Assembly (NCBI GenBank): GCA_963920685.1 | Contig: OY987327.1 | Location: 73,073,482-73,137,481 of the forward strand | Source: Polydrusus tereticollis | Taxonomy: Eukaryota > Arthropoda > Insecta > Coleoptera > Curculionidae | DNA length: 64,000 bases | Reading direction: 5' to 3' | Shown here: one piece after another, positions 1 to 11,124 of the stretch | Numbering within the stretch: position 1 is the stretch's first letter | Layout: each line of letters opens with the position of its first letter | Translations under genes and position numbers: made by a program | The notes under the pieces: model-generated | Told to the model about the DNA's origin: nothing | The model's database searches: none | What the model saw: only the letters and a program-made list of their open reading frames with translations

Positions 1-599
1 CATTTAATGAGAATCGTCGCTGATGCTGCCGTTCCATAATCGCATGTGGGTTTTCGTATGCCCATTGGTGGGTGTTATGAAAATTGGTAATCCCATCCCG
101 TGTGAAAGTAGATTCGTCCGTAAATAATATGAAATTAAGGAATCGATTGTTTTGTCGAAATTTCTCTAATAATTGTTGGCACATGTTAACTCGTAACTGT
201 GCGTCACTCTCATAAAGTGCCTGTACCTTTTGTAAGTACATGAAATGGGTAAAGAAGATCCTCATGAAGGACTTCCCAAGCCGTAGAATTGTCAATTCCC
301 TCTTCTAAAGCTATATTTCGAGTACTTATACCTGAATCCGCTTCTGCTCTTTCAAGTATTCTTTCTTCCATTTCAACAGTTCTAACGTATCTTGGTCTAC
401 CTTTATCAGCAATAGTATTTATAAATGAGCCTATCTCGCCAAGCCTTCGATGAACTTTGATGAAAGTTGGGGCACTTGGAACATTTCTATTAGGATATGT
501 TTCCATGTAAAACCGCCGTGCTTGCTCTGCATTCCCATTGGCTCTCCCATAACAAAAATGCATGTCACGATACTCAGTATTTGAATATACGTGAGCCAT
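1..599 (-). pseudogene. Mariner-like transposase, N-terminal half, frameshifted
   Basis: The ATG at 599 opens a 129-residue frame whose N-terminal block (MAHVYS, then FYMETYPNRN and VHRRLGEIGSF) is the helix-turn-helix type seen at the start of many insect mariner-like transposases. A one-base insertion near 239 ends this frame. Beyond it the reading continues in another frame to the window edge, through ILFTDESTF, which carries the first catalytic aspartate (FTDE). The catalytic core beyond that lies outside the window. A similar start (MAYTYA) is used by the copy at 33873. The role would be cut-and-paste DNA transposition. This copy cannot make a full protein because of the frameshift. Confidence 0.75.
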
Positions 600-1217
600 T
601 TTATTACTAGGTAAACAGCAACTTAATTTTCACTAATTTTAAAAATGTACTACGTTTATGAATACTGTTAAGGCTTTACTAATGTCTAATTTTTTTACTT
701 ATTATTTACTTTTCACTTGTCTTATCATTTATTTAAATTTGAAGCATGGTAACTTGATTTATTTGCGCCTATTGGACGTACTGATTTAATGGTAATAAAA
801 TGTTTACTGCTAATTTGTGACTAAATGGTGAGGTTTATCGACTCGAATGAAGAGTAACTTTTTTAATAAGTATTTTATTGTCTTTCACAAGGCATATTTG
901 GTTTTGTAATATCTGTCAAATCCAAAAAGATATGCGAAAAAAAAAATATGGTTTTCAGGTAAAGTGCCCTCTGGTGGCAGAGTAGGGCAACATTTTGGTA
1001 ACAGAGTTATAGAAGTCGTGAAGATAAGTCTCTGTGCCAAAAATCAAATTAATTGGTGAAAAAGTAAATGCTCTACATCAAAAATAAGAAAAAAAAAATT
1101 GAACTTTGAACTTAGAAAATATTGAGATTTCGATATTTTGTTACATGACTTACTAACATTATTTTATCATGTAGATTCACCTGTCCAAGTATTCAAACAC
1201 ATTTTCCCAACACCCTG
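1..1217 (-). mobile_element. Mariner-like element F, 5' part (runs off the left edge)
   Basis: The right edge reads CACCCTG followed by TA, so on the minus strand the element begins CAGGGTG, the terminal box shared by many elements in this window. About 620 bp of leader lies between this end and the transposase start codon at 599. The element runs leftward out of the window, so the other end is not visible. It sits inside the older transposase relic at 1220-1612, whose reading is interrupted at the TA. Confidence 0.7.
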
Positions 1218-1219
1218 TA

Positions 1220-1612
1220 TAAATGCTCAATACGCATTATATTATTTTCAATACAACGATTTAATCTGCGTTGCATGCTTAATACTGCTGCTTCAATTTC
1301 AGCTCTTGGAATGCTGGCAACAGCATCGTGGATACGTTGCTTCCTATTTTTAGCAGTAGTAGGACAAGTTTAAAAGACAATGTATTTTAGTCTGCCCCAT
1401 TAATTAAAATCAAGCACAGTGAAATCTGGGAATCTAGGCGGTCATGAAAACAAACTTTCTCGTTCGATCAAGCGGTTCGGGTATTTCTGGTTCAAAAAGT
1501 CAAGAACTCCCAGAGAAAAGTGTGCAGGACACCAATCATGAAACCACATATCCCTTCTCATTACTAATGGAACCTCTTCTAATAGAGGCGGAAATTGGTT
1601 ACAACAAATATT
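1220..1612 (-). pseudogene. Mariner-like transposase relic G, C-terminal half
   Basis: Read on the minus strand, this encodes a decayed catalytic C-terminal half: MWFHDWCPAHFS (second aspartate), then PPRFPDFTVLDF with the third acidic residue, then WGRLKYIV and SIPRAEIEAAV. Counting through one stop codon, 41 residues lie between the second and third catalytic aspartates. There are stops and a frameshift. The reading is cut at 1219 by the later insertion of element F at a TA. SIPRAEIE also occurs in the copy ending at 34908, so the two are close relatives. Confidence 0.65.
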
Positions 1613-2204
1613 GCCATTGAAATGTTTATTAAAAACTACTTTACGAATAGCATTAAATTATTTTGTTTTTGTCTAAGGCCTACGATTTAAATGTGATTCG
1701 TTTTCTAGAATTTTAAGGATAAAAGAAGCTTTACATTATTACAGTTTAGTTGTTAAATAATCTGTACATTTTTGTTTTCGCCTTTTGATCAACTTGTTTT
1801 TTTTTAGATTCTAGGCGAGAATAGACACATAATAAATGTACTAAAAGACTGAACATTTTAATGATTTAATTTAATATTTATTGTTGATATTAAATTGATG
1901 AGAAATTATGACAACAGAATCTTCATATTTCTTTCGTTTAACGGTAAACATTAATTTTTTAAATTAAAGTAGCAGTAATAACTCGAAAAAAAAAATAAAG
2001 ATATCGAATCACAGTTTTCGTAAAAATGTAGCTACTTTCTCGCTTAATCAGGTGAGTAATACAAAAGTGTATCACGTCAACTTAATTTTATCAAGAAAAT
2101 TTGAAAAACTAAACTGTGCCCCCTAGTGGTCGTTTTAAAAATATCAGCAATTTTTTCCAACATTTTTTTCCCGAATCCGTAAAGTTTATGACTTCCATAA
2201 TATC
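1613..2204. other. No gene recognised (AT-rich)
   Basis: I see no supported coding sequence. Around 2115-2135 there is a GTGCCCCCTAGTGG motif. Similar motifs occur at 970, 4850 and 33065, the last inside a mariner-type TIR, so this is probably old transposon end sequence. Confidence 0.4.
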
Positions 2205-3673
2205 GTAAAGTGTGTACCAAGGTATACCGTTTGACTTAATGACTGCAATAAAACCCCTCCTAAACTCGGCTTTCGTTTTCGCCTAGACGCAGAGACGTAT
2301 TAATGCCAGTTTATAATCACAATAGATAGGTACATTACTTGATGGGTTCTCAAAATTAATAAATTATCTAATTAAGGTTTTCTAGAAACAACTTAATTAT
2401 TAGGATATTTTTGAAAACTTTTTAGTTACAGGTACTTGTTTATATAGCTTATATAAATAGTAAACATAATATTCGAAATAGATTAGTACCCATCTAATTT
2501 GAAACAGTGTGCAACAAGTTAATATTAAAAGTATGTGGAGACCGTGGGAATCTTCCGCTGATGCGATATCTAGCTACGCTTAACATTCCAGAAAGCATTT
2601 ATCTTCTGACGCCAAAGTTATCGTGAAAAATGTGTGCAAATCGTTATTAAAGTAAAAAGTACTAAAGTAATTGCCATTAAAAATACCAGTGAAATGACGA
2701 AAGTTCCATTATCGACGGTACGAGATATTATGCTAAAAGGACATTTTAAAAGAAAAGTTCGCAAAAATACCGAAAAAATGAAGTGCGTAGATGATTGTGA
2801 CAAAGATGTTATTCGCAGGAAAATATACCAAATGTATCAAGAAAATGTTGTGCCCACGTTAGATTCTTTAAAAACACGGTTAACAACTGACGATACAACG
2901 ATATCATGTACCAGGACAAGTCTTTACCGCGTTTTGCAAGAGATGGGATTTAAGTATAAGACAATAAACAAGAGACACATTATTATGGAGTCCGAAAGAT
3001 TAAGAAAAATGAGATTTCTATACCTTCGGGAAATAAAAAAGTTTAGATCCGATAACGTTCAATAGTTTATCTGGATGAAACCTGGTTTGACACTCATGAC
3101 ACTGTCAAAAAGGGATGGGTTGATTTATCTGAAAAATGCCAAAATAAAGCCCCTTCAAATAAAGGAAAACGTTTTATAATTACAATTAAACCTTCTGTGT
3201 ATATTGCTGTATAGTAGGTATATGTAAATTATTTTGTATAAGTAGGTATAGGTACCTTTATTCTATACTGTAATTATTAGTATTTTTACACTTGTTTTGT
3301 ACCTATAATAAATTAATAAACATATAATACGAGTAATGGTAATAAACATTGCTACTATAAGGTAATACTATGACATTTCATTTAACTACAAAATCCGTCC
3401 CTGTGCAAAGCTTTTACCCCTTATCTCATTTAATTTTAGTTATATAAACAGTGATGCCAGCTCGGACCAGGTAGATTAGGCTGGTTGGCAGGCTCATCGA
3501 TAGTTTTGTATGGGTAATTTTACCACTAAATTATTTAAAAACGTAGGTTTTGCAATCGAACAGGTAAACAGGGTTTCTTTGGGTGTTTACAATATAATGA
3601 AACTATTATTAAGCCATTAAGGGGTTTTATTGCAGTCATTAAACCAAACGGTATACCTTGATACACACTTTAC
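2205..3673. mobile_element. DDE transposon with 54-bp TIRs, internally truncated
   Basis: The left segment 2205-2258 (GTAAAGTGTGTACCAAGGTA...) and right segment 3620-3673 are inverted copies differing at only a few positions. They enclose a truncated transposase of the same family as the one at 5275-6998. The flanks show no clear target duplication. At 1.47 kb with half a transposase, this looks like a non-autonomous deletion derivative. Confidence 0.7.
2634..3190 (+). pseudogene. DDE_3-type transposase, N-terminal half (Sailor-like spacing family)
   Basis: A 143-residue frame starts with a helix-turn-helix region (SEMTKVPLSTVRDIM) and ends at a stop. About one base away the reading continues in another frame as VYLDETWFDTHD, the first catalytic aspartate motif of IS630/Tc1/mariner-type DDE_3 transposases, followed by KAPSNKGKRF. 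It matches the copy at 5275-6998 closely (MESERLRK against MESQRM; YLDETWFDTHDT in both). The second and third catalytic residues are missing, so the protein could not be active. The frame start is uncertain because the first methionine lies close to the HTH. Confidence 0.75.
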
Positions 3674-5079
3674 CTTGCCGACCATAGTGAGACACCTTTT
3701 ATAAAGCAATAATTAATTAGCTTTATGCAATATCTAGATATCATTTTATAAAGAGTTGGTGACGTAAAGTGACGTTAATTGATTTTCCTGAAACCATTTA
3801 ATAAATTGCCACTACCTGCTGACCTTAATTAGGTTAATTTTTCTTTCTTGTGGTTCGATTCAATACCTCAAAAATGTAGCAAAACCGTATGAACATTTGT
3901 TTATTTTTTTGTATGATTGATTAAACTTCTGACACCCGGAGATAATAAATTTCTAACTGTCATTACACCGTCATTACCTTAACAAGAGAATAACAGTAAT
4001 TACTGTTGGTTTAAGATACATTTTTATTTCCTATATTTGTATAGGAAACAAATTAAGATATAAAAATAAGAACATAACAGGTATATTACAAATAATAACA
4101 TGCACAACACCTCTAATAGTATGACCAATCAAGTTAATTAGAAAAAGTCAAATACAGGATTGTTGCGCAAAGGATTTCTTAAAGGCGAGTCTTTGATATT
4201 TTGCAAAACGAATGTTTTCGCTGTTTCAATTGACTTTAGTTTACCGTGCACTTAACTGTTAAATTTAAACAAATGTATTATCATGGTATGAATCAAGTGT
4301 AAAATATAATATTTAATTACAAAATTCTAAATGGTCACAATTCTAAATGGGAACTAAAACCAGCTGATGTATTATTTTTAATTAGCCTTTGGTTCTGTTC
4401 GTAATTCGTTTCTATGATGCATTGTTTGGGAAAGGTAATTAAGCCTCCTTATCAGATACGTCAGTTTAGTTCTAAATGCGAGACATATATAAACATTAAA
4501 TTACCAAATTTTATAAAAGCATTTAGATGTTCAGATAATCGTTATGGCGGACAAGGACACTTAAGTGTGTGTAATTAAGGCCGTTCACCGTTAATAAAAT
4601 AAAAAGTACTAATTTAAAAAAGGCAACCATCCGGTGAAAAATCACTGCTTTATGCAGGTGGTCCCATTTTTAAAATGCTTCTTTTTTTTTTGCTAAGGCT
4701 CATTTAATTTGGTATGAAATTTCCAACAGTAATTTGAAAGCTTGCATGGATTCATTTATTTCTTTCACTTGAAAATAGATGTAAAGTAATTTTTGGCATA
4801 AAAAATAATATTTCAGGGTTTTTTAATTTATAATTTGTTATACGCCTTCTAGCGGCCAACCTAGAAACTTAAAAATTATTTCTAGCTATTTCTCTTGGCC
4901 ACTTTTTTCCCAGAGTTGTACGATTACCGGTTTCTGAGATACAGCCGGCGTCCATTCTTAGTGGCGCACCCATAGGGCTGCCAAGTTTTTTAGGAGCAAA
5001 GGAAGGACGTTTCTACATTGAAGAGAGGAGGGTAGGGGTAAAAAAAATCTTGTAACTCAAAAAATAATAGGTATACTCT
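3674..5079. other. No gene recognised
   Basis: AT-rich and without a convincing ORF. Positions 4845-4960 contain CTTCTAGCGGCC and a TTGGCCAC...GAGATACAGCC stretch that resembles subterminal mariner TIR sequence elsewhere in the window. Confidence 0.35.
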
Positions 5080-5274
5080 ATTCCACAATAATTCGTTGAT
5101 TTCCCGACCGCAATAAAATTTAAACCCAGCCATAAATAAGTGCCTTTTGAAAGGGTACAGGTCCTGATTACCTACTAATTTCAATAGTTTAGGTTAGCTA
5201 TTTTCAACAAAACAACAAATATAAAATAATAGGTAAGTATCTTTATTTTAATCATGTAATTAAATAGCTATCAA

Positions 5275-6998
5275 TGGGTTTTAAATATCGTACTATTGAC
5301 AAACGACAAGTACTAATGGAATCGCAGCGTATGGCGTAGAGATTATTTGAATCTTATGAGACAATATAGGGAAGAAAATCATTCAATTATATACTTGGAC
5401 GAAACTTGGTTTGATACCCACGACACTCCTAAAAAAGGTTGGAGCGATTCAACAATCAAATGTCTAACTAAAGCTCCCTCAAACAAAGGACAAAGAATTA
5501 CGATATTACATGCAGGTTCAGACAATGGATTTATTCCGAACGCTCTATTATTATCTGCGAAGAAAATTGCCAATTCATCTTTGGATTACCATCAAGACAA
5601 GGATGCTACATTGTTTGAAGATTGGTTTCAGAATCGTCTGATTCCGAATGTGCCCAAAAATAGTGTTATTGTGATGGACAACGCTAGTTACCACAGTCGC
5701 CAACTAAGTAAAGTGCCGAATTCAAATAATACAAAAGTGGAAATTCAAAACTATATGATGGAAAATAATATATATTTCAAGGAAACCTATACAAAAAAGG
5801 ACCTTTTAAATGTTTTAAAAACATTCAATATTAAAAAGAATATATCTCTGACAAATTAGCAAGTGCTAATGGTCACACAGTTTTACGCTTCCCTCCGTAT
5901 TACTGTGTTTTTAACCCAATAGAACATATTTGGAGCCAGTTAAAGACGATGATTGGAAGAGAAAACACATCCCCTACACTAAGTAGTTCTGTTGAGAACA
6001 CGCTGAGTGTTAAAGCAAAGTACGCCACTGATGGCATTCTTGGAAGTCTAATTGATGTATATAGTGTATATATAACGCTTATGTAGCTATCGCACGATGC
6101 AATAACAAACGCTGTGCTGTCTGCGTTTTTATTAGTTCATCTCTTTTCCTCACGTATACGTAAATATCCAAGATTCATCATAAAACCCACATAGTAACAG
6201 CGCGGCATTGTTGTCATATGTAATCAGGCGCTTCACCAAAAATAATTACCTACCAAGCTGCGTGAGGAACGGAGACAGATGCGAGAAGGGATGAGGCAAC
6301 GCAGCCTCCAGACGGTCGCCAAGCAGAGTTTGGCTAAACGCATAAAATATAAGTTTATCAAGGGGACTGTTCCCCGAAAGTTCGGCGGTGCATGTCGCAC
6401 GACTGCTTTTAAAAAGTAAAGCACGTCACCGAGTGGAAATTGTTCACATTTCTTGTACTATGTAGTTAAAGCTAACAAAAACAAAGTTCAACAAGTTAAT
6501 ACAATGTGAAAGTATCGAGTACTATGGAAACGTATGTGTGAATGCAATTTGAAGTGTAACTAGTAATTTGATGTAGTGTATTCTCAAATAGTGGGAAGTT
6601 ATTAAGTGAATATTGTAAATAAAACGTTAGTGCTACCTTACGAATAAAATGCTGTTGGAATTAAATACAGTGTTTTATTAAATCGACAGATCTATACAAG
6701 AGCCAGCTACTCAGCCTACGGATACACAGTAATAATAAAATAAGTATTAAAGGCTGACCCATAGTTGACTTTTAAAACAAGTTCTGTTATAGAATTAATT
6801 AAAAAATGTGTAAATAATATCCCAGTAGAAAGTTGGAAAAATTCTGTGAGACACGTGATCCAAGTCGAAGATTCCTATAACATAATTAATAGTAACGTAA
6901 GGCCCTTAATAATTAGTTTAGGCATAGATGAAGACGATAGTGATAGTGAAACAGAGCTAAATATAGTGTATGTTAAGTTAAATATTCTATTATTATAA
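5275..6998 (+). pseudogene. DDE_3-type transposase with ~81-residue D-E spacing, N-truncated
   Basis: Coding similarity starts directly at the left TIR with GFKYRTIDKR, so the N-terminal HTH seen in the 2634 copy is gone. A frameshift near 5337 precedes the long frame. Catalytic motifs are YLDETWFD (first D), VIVMDNASYHSR (second D) and, after a frameshift near 5840, FNPIEHIW (E). About 81 residues separate the second D and the E, far more than the 34-41 of Tc1/mariner. That length resembles the DD82E group named Sailor in the literature, which I assign from spacing alone. The C-terminus resumes after the insertion at 6780 as IELIKKCVNN and ends in an acidic DDSDSETE tail. Confidence 0.8.
5990..6779. 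mobile_element. Probable solo LTR inserted in the transposase
   Basis: The insert begins TGTTGAGAAC and ends TTTTAAAACA, and is bounded by AGTTC at 5985-5989 and 6780-6784, a 5-bp duplication. Deleting it with one duplication restores the transposase reading frame exactly (...TLSSSV then IELIKK...). TG...CA ends, a 5-bp duplication, ~790 bp, AATAAA sites near 6618 and no ORF all fit a solo LTR. The duplication can also be read as 9 bp (AGTTCTGTT), which would allow a SINE or LINE fragment instead. Confidence 0.65.
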
Positions 6999-7278
6999 TA
7001 TTGTAGATTAGTATTTTTGTATAAATATTAATAGGTAGCTATTTAATTACATGATTAAAATAAAGATACTTACCTATTATTTTATATTTGTTGTTTTATT
7101 GAAAATAGCTAACCTAAACTATTGAAATTAGTAGGTAATCAGGACCTGTACCCTTTCAAAAGGTCCGGTGCCTACACAATAGATATTTGTCAGGCAACTT
7201 ATTTATGGTTGGGATTACGACTGAGGGTTGTCATTTAAATTTTATTGCGGTCGAGAAATCAACGAATTATTGTGGAAT

Positions 7279-9048
7279 GTAGTTTACATTATAGGTCTTG
7301 CTTAAAATGAACTGAACAAATGAATAAAGAAAAACAATTAATTAAATAAATACAAATGAACTACCCCACATAAACTTATGATTTCGGTATATAATAACAT
7401 ATTATACTCAATATATAATAAATAAACACATTCCAGGTAGAAATAAGAATTTATGTTTTTTTCCTGATTTTGCAAATAATGATATCTCAATTTTGCATTT
7501 TGTTTAATATTTTGGTAAAATTCGAGGCCCTTTTTGGGTTGATTAACGAAAATTACAAATTCACTTTTAATTAGTTCCTTTCATGCTTCATTTATTTGTT
7601 TTTCTCGTCATTTGGAGTTCGTTACATAGAAAACCCGTTCTGGAAATGCTGAAGTTCCTTAGTTAACCCATATGATACGACTTTAAAAATATTGTTACTT
7701 TTTGAATTTGAGTTTCATCAAAAATCTTAACGTATTTAGCAGCAATATCAAGATTTAAAAAATAGGGATGCGCTGTATTTAGCTTTTCAAAAATTTCACG
7801 GAATGACACATTCATCGAATAAACTGTCACAATTCAAATTTTTAATTATCACATGTAATTCAAAACGCGTAATCACGTTAATAATCTCATCATAAATAAA
7901 TCAATTAATTTAACTTATAAAAGTATGATGTTGAGTTCTGAGTAAGTTTGCATCAGTCTCTACAATAGCTTAAATTAGTGTTTCAAAAAGTAATCAAGTC
8001 GGGCTTAATATCTACCTTTTCACGTTCAGGTTAAGTTGATCAGTAATTCCATAACTTTAAATCCAAAAAAATTAATCTTATCTAAGTGTCTGGCAGTTTT
8101 TTAAAAAATTACTCCAAAATATTACAGATATTGAAAACAGCTGTTTGGGTTGATTCCAATTTTTAAACAGTTTTTTAAAAAAGTTTTAAAACATGAGACG
8201 TCTTGTCTCTCTAAATAACTAAGAATAGACAATTGAGAAGTCAATCATAAGTCGTCAGTCAGCGACATTTTTTACAATATACAAGTTTTGTTCATGCTGT
8301 TCAAAATATTCGACAAATTCCATCTCACGATTGCGATACGAATACAAGATACTTCCTGGAGCAAGCAGCTGTGTAGCTTTTATTCCAGATCCCAGTATTT
8401 CGGAGAGATCCTTGGGAAGTCCTAACATTCTGTCTAATCAATGAGCTGCTCTTGTAGTAACATTTATTTGAGGTATTTTGTGACTTAATGATGAAGGTTG
8501 TAACACATCAGTTTCTGCAATAATTTAGCTAAATGTTCGTCATCTTCATCATTATCACTAAGCACCTTGTGAAACATTTGGTGCCATAAAAATAGGGATA
8601 TAAACAACATGAAGATTTGGAAATCCAATGTGTTTTAAAGTCCTTTTATTATGACATTACCGTAAATGATGCAAAGAGAGAAATAGCAATTCTCTGGATG
8701 GTTCTTGGGCGTCTGGAAAATAGAATATTTCGAATATAGGGATTCCCGTTGATAATTCACCTAATAATTCTGCAGTAGGTAAGGTTTTTATAGAAAAAGG
8801 CTATACGCGATAAAGAGTAACGACGATTGGTTTGGATATTAGTACATTAAAACTAACTTAGAAAGCCAAAGATTGTTTAAACAAAAATTCTTCGCAAGCC
8901 GATGTAATTATAATTATATTGCTAATAATTGCTTTATATTTTTTATTTTATTTTTATAAAATTCAGATTCACAAATTAATAGTAGGTAATTGAGAAATAT
9001 TTATATCAAAATTGTTAACATTATTAAAAACGTTTATCTCAAACTTGC
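7279..9048. other. Decayed DNA; one weakly conserved minus-strand block
   Basis: No intact gene. On the minus strand between about 8430 and 8270 a frame reads LGLPKDLSEILGSGIK and then LAPGSILYSYRNREMEF, which resembles blocks I recall from repeat-encoded insect proteins of unknown function. I cannot name the family. The rest is AT-rich and unassigned. Confidence 0.25.
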
Positions 9049-9312
9049 TCAGGCTTCAGATAGGCTTGATATTATCGACACTGGAGTAAGTTCAGGTTCC
9101 TCTTCCTCTGTCTCAGAGTTAAGGGTAGTTTCATCCATTTCTTGGATCTCTTCAATACACTCGATAATACTCAATTCTGCACTTTCTGTTGGCAAATCGT
9201 TATCAATAGAAGCAAACTGTTTCAAGTTCACAAATGTGTCTTTAATGTTAAGAAACACTTGTGGGAGCGGAATATTATCTTCCTCTTCAAAGACGTCAAT
9301 ATTATCTATATT

Positions 9313-9322
9313 ACACATAAAC
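9313..9322. repeat. Target-site duplication, left copy (RTE LINE)
   Basis: ACACATAAAC here and at 11115-11124 exactly flank the LINE. A 10-bp direct repeat is expected for target-primed reverse transcription. Confidence 0.85.
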
Positions 9323-11114
9323 TGTATTCTCTTAGTTTCTCTCTCTAAGAGAATACAGAACGAAACAGATATTGGAAACTATAGAGAACAAAAATATGAA
9401 AGTTCTGAAAGCAAATAAATCCATTGGAAGACAAAAAATCATGAAAATAAAGAACGAACGAGGAGTATTACTGTCGCACAAGGAGGAAATTGCAAAGGAA
9501 ATTCAAGAATTTTATGGAAAACTCTACCAGTCCACCATTCCAAACCCCAGAAATTACTCCAAACACATCATAAATATAGGATCAGAAGATCTCCCCGAAA
9601 TAATACCATCTGAAATCAAAGTCGCCCTTAAGCAAATGAAAAACAGGAAAGCCCCCGGAGAAGACAGAATTACTGCGGAAATGCTAAAAATGGGAGGAAG
9701 CAAATTGGAGGAGACGATAAGGCTATTGCTAAATAAATGCCTATTGGAAGGAAAAATACCCAAACTTTGGAAAAACGCGGAAGTCATTCTACTCCATAAA
9801 AAAGGGGACATCGCAAATATTGAAAATTATAGACCCATAATAAGCTTGCTGTCCCACATTTACAAGTTACTAACTCGAATAATAACAAATCGATTGGGAG
9901 CGAAGCTAGATGCGTACCAGCCAGTAGAACAGGCAGGCTTTCGTAAGGGATTTAGTACTATCGAGCATCTACAAACACTCCGGACAGTTGTGGAAAAAAC
10001 AATTGAATACAATATACCTTTACACCTAGCCTTCGTCGATTGCCATAAAGCCTTTGACAGTGTCGAGACATGGGCTTTCCTAACAGCTCTGGAAGACGCC
10101 AGAATTGATTCCAGATATTCAGCCCTCATCAAGGACATTTACGACGAAGCTACTTTATACATAAAGATTGACGAAGACCAAATAACCGAAAAGATAAAGC
10201 TTGGCAAGGGAGTGAGACAGGGCGATACAATCTCGCCCAAGTTATTCACTTTATCCTTAGAAAGTGTCTTCAAAAAATTAGGCTGGGACAGAAAGGGTCT
10301 AAAAATCGATGGATCGTACCTTAGCCACTTAAGATTTGCGGATGATATAGTATTGATAAGCACAGACATCCAAGAACTAAAATCAATGCTGCAAGACCTA
10401 AATGAAAAATCAAAAGAAATAGGGTTGAAAATGAATCTTGACAAAACTAAAATAATTAGCAACAGCCAAGAAGATACTGCTATAGAGAACATCATCATAG
10501 AAAAAGTAGAAAAATATATATATTTGGGACATATAATTAAGAACGAAAAGGAAAATCAAACCTTCGAAATTAAGAGAAGGATACAGCAAACATGGGCGGC
10601 ATTTGGCAAACTTAGCTTCATCTTTAAGGATAAAAACGTTCCAATATATTTAAAACGCAAAACGTATGACAGCTGCATATTACCAGTAGCAACTTATGGA
10701 CTGGAAACCATGGCAATGACAAAAAAGGTAGCAGAACAACTGAGGGTAACTCAACGAGCCATGGAAAGGATTATGCTGGGCGTAAGATTGATTGACAAAA
10801 TCCCCAACACTGAAATACGTCGGAGAACCAGAGTAACCGACATCATGGACAGAATAGCGAGGCTCAGATGGCAGTGGGTGGCACACATAGCAAGGCAAAA
10901 TACAGAAAAATGGTCATACAGGGTAACATTTTGGAGACCCCGAGAAACGAAAAGAAGCGTAGGAAGACCCAGAAAGAGATGGATAGATGATATCGTAACC
11001 ATAGCGGGAAAACAGTGGATGAGAACAGCCAGAAATAAAAAAGCATGGAAGCAACTAGAAAAGGCCTATATCCAACACTGGATGAATGATGGCTGAAAGA
11101 AGAAGAAGAAGAAG
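9323..11114 (+). mobile_element. 5'-truncated RTE-clade LINE
   Basis: The insert is bounded by 10-bp duplications. Its 3' end is a (GAA)n tract right after the RT stop codon; a simple-repeat tail with no long 3' UTR is typical of RTE elements. The 5' end lacks the endonuclease domain and starts with a perfect 13-bp inverted repeat (9323-9335 and 9345-9357, 9-nt loop), likely made when the cDNA end folded back or switched template during insertion. Confidence 0.85.
9360..11096 (+). CDS. RTE LINE reverse transcriptase, endonuclease domain missing
   Basis: An open frame of about 575 residues whose 5' end is the truncation point, so there is no natural start; TTG at 9372 or a downstream ATG would be fortuitous. 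RT motifs in order: KAPGEDRITAEMLK, AEVILLHKKGD with ENYRPI, EQAGFRKGFST, AFVDCHKAFDSV (first catalytic D), GVRQGDTISPKLF, LRFADDIVLI (catalytic DD) and a C-terminal RWQWVAHIARQ...GRPRKRWIDDI block. All RT catalytic residues are present and the frame has no stops, so the insertion is fairly young. Without the APE-type endonuclease it could not move itself. RTE proteins normally run near 1000 residues. Confidence 0.85.
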   Translation, partial: TKQILETIENKNMKVLKANKSIGRQKIMKIKNERGVLLSHKEEIAKEIQEFYGKLYQSTIPNPRNYSKHIINIGSEDLPEIIPSEIKVALKQMKNRKAPGEDRITAEMLKMGGSKLEETIRLLLNKCLLEGKIPKLWKNAEVILLHKKGDIANIENYRPIISLLSHIYKLLTRIITNRLGAKLDAYQPVEQAGFRKGFSTIEHLQTLRTVVEKTIEYNIPLHLAFVDCHKAFDSVETWAFLTALEDARIDSRYSALIKDIYDEATLYIKIDEDQITEKIKLGKGVRQGDTISPKLFTLSLESVFKKLGWDRKGLKIDGSYLSHLRFADDIVLISTDIQELKSMLQDLNEKSKEIGLKMNLDKTKIISNSQEDTAIENIIIEKVEKYIYLGHIIKNEKENQTFEIKRRIQQTWAAFGKLSFIFKDKNVPIYLKRKTYDSCILPVATYGLETMAMTKKVAEQLRVTQRAMERIMLGVRLIDKIPNTEIRRRTRVTDIMDRIARLRWQWVAHIARQNTEKWSYRVTFWRPRETKRSVGRPRKRWIDDIVTIAGKQWMRTARNKKAWKQLEKAYIQHWMNDG

Positions 11115-11124
11115 ACACATAAAC
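11115..11124. repeat. Target-site duplication, right copy (RTE LINE)
   Basis: ACACATAAAC, identical to 9313-9322. Removing one copy plus the LINE rejoins the Tigger sequence. Confidence 0.85.

Larger units (their letters stand above)
5080..7278. mobile_element. DDE transposon with ~200-bp TIRs carrying an LTR insertion
   Basis: The left arm 5080-5275 (ATTCCACAATAATTCGTTGA...) is inverted at 7035-7278. The right arm has an extra ~50-bp stretch. Between them lies a DDE_3-type transposase broken by a 790-bp insertion. No unambiguous target duplication is visible at the ends. Removing the inner insertion gives an element of about 1.4 kb. Confidence 0.8.

Noticed and set aside
3848..3870. GGTTCGATTC, a match to the tRNA B box
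   Set aside because: No acceptor stem, A box or cloverleaf could be drawn around it; a single 10-mer in AT-rich DNA is not evidence for a tRNA or SINE.
6233..6424. 63-residue minus-strand frame as a gene
   Set aside because: It lies wholly within the probable solo LTR and has no family resemblance.
9049..9318. Acidic 89-residue frame as a separate small gene
   Set aside because: It is the C-terminal tail of the Tigger transposase, separated from the core by the RTE LINE.
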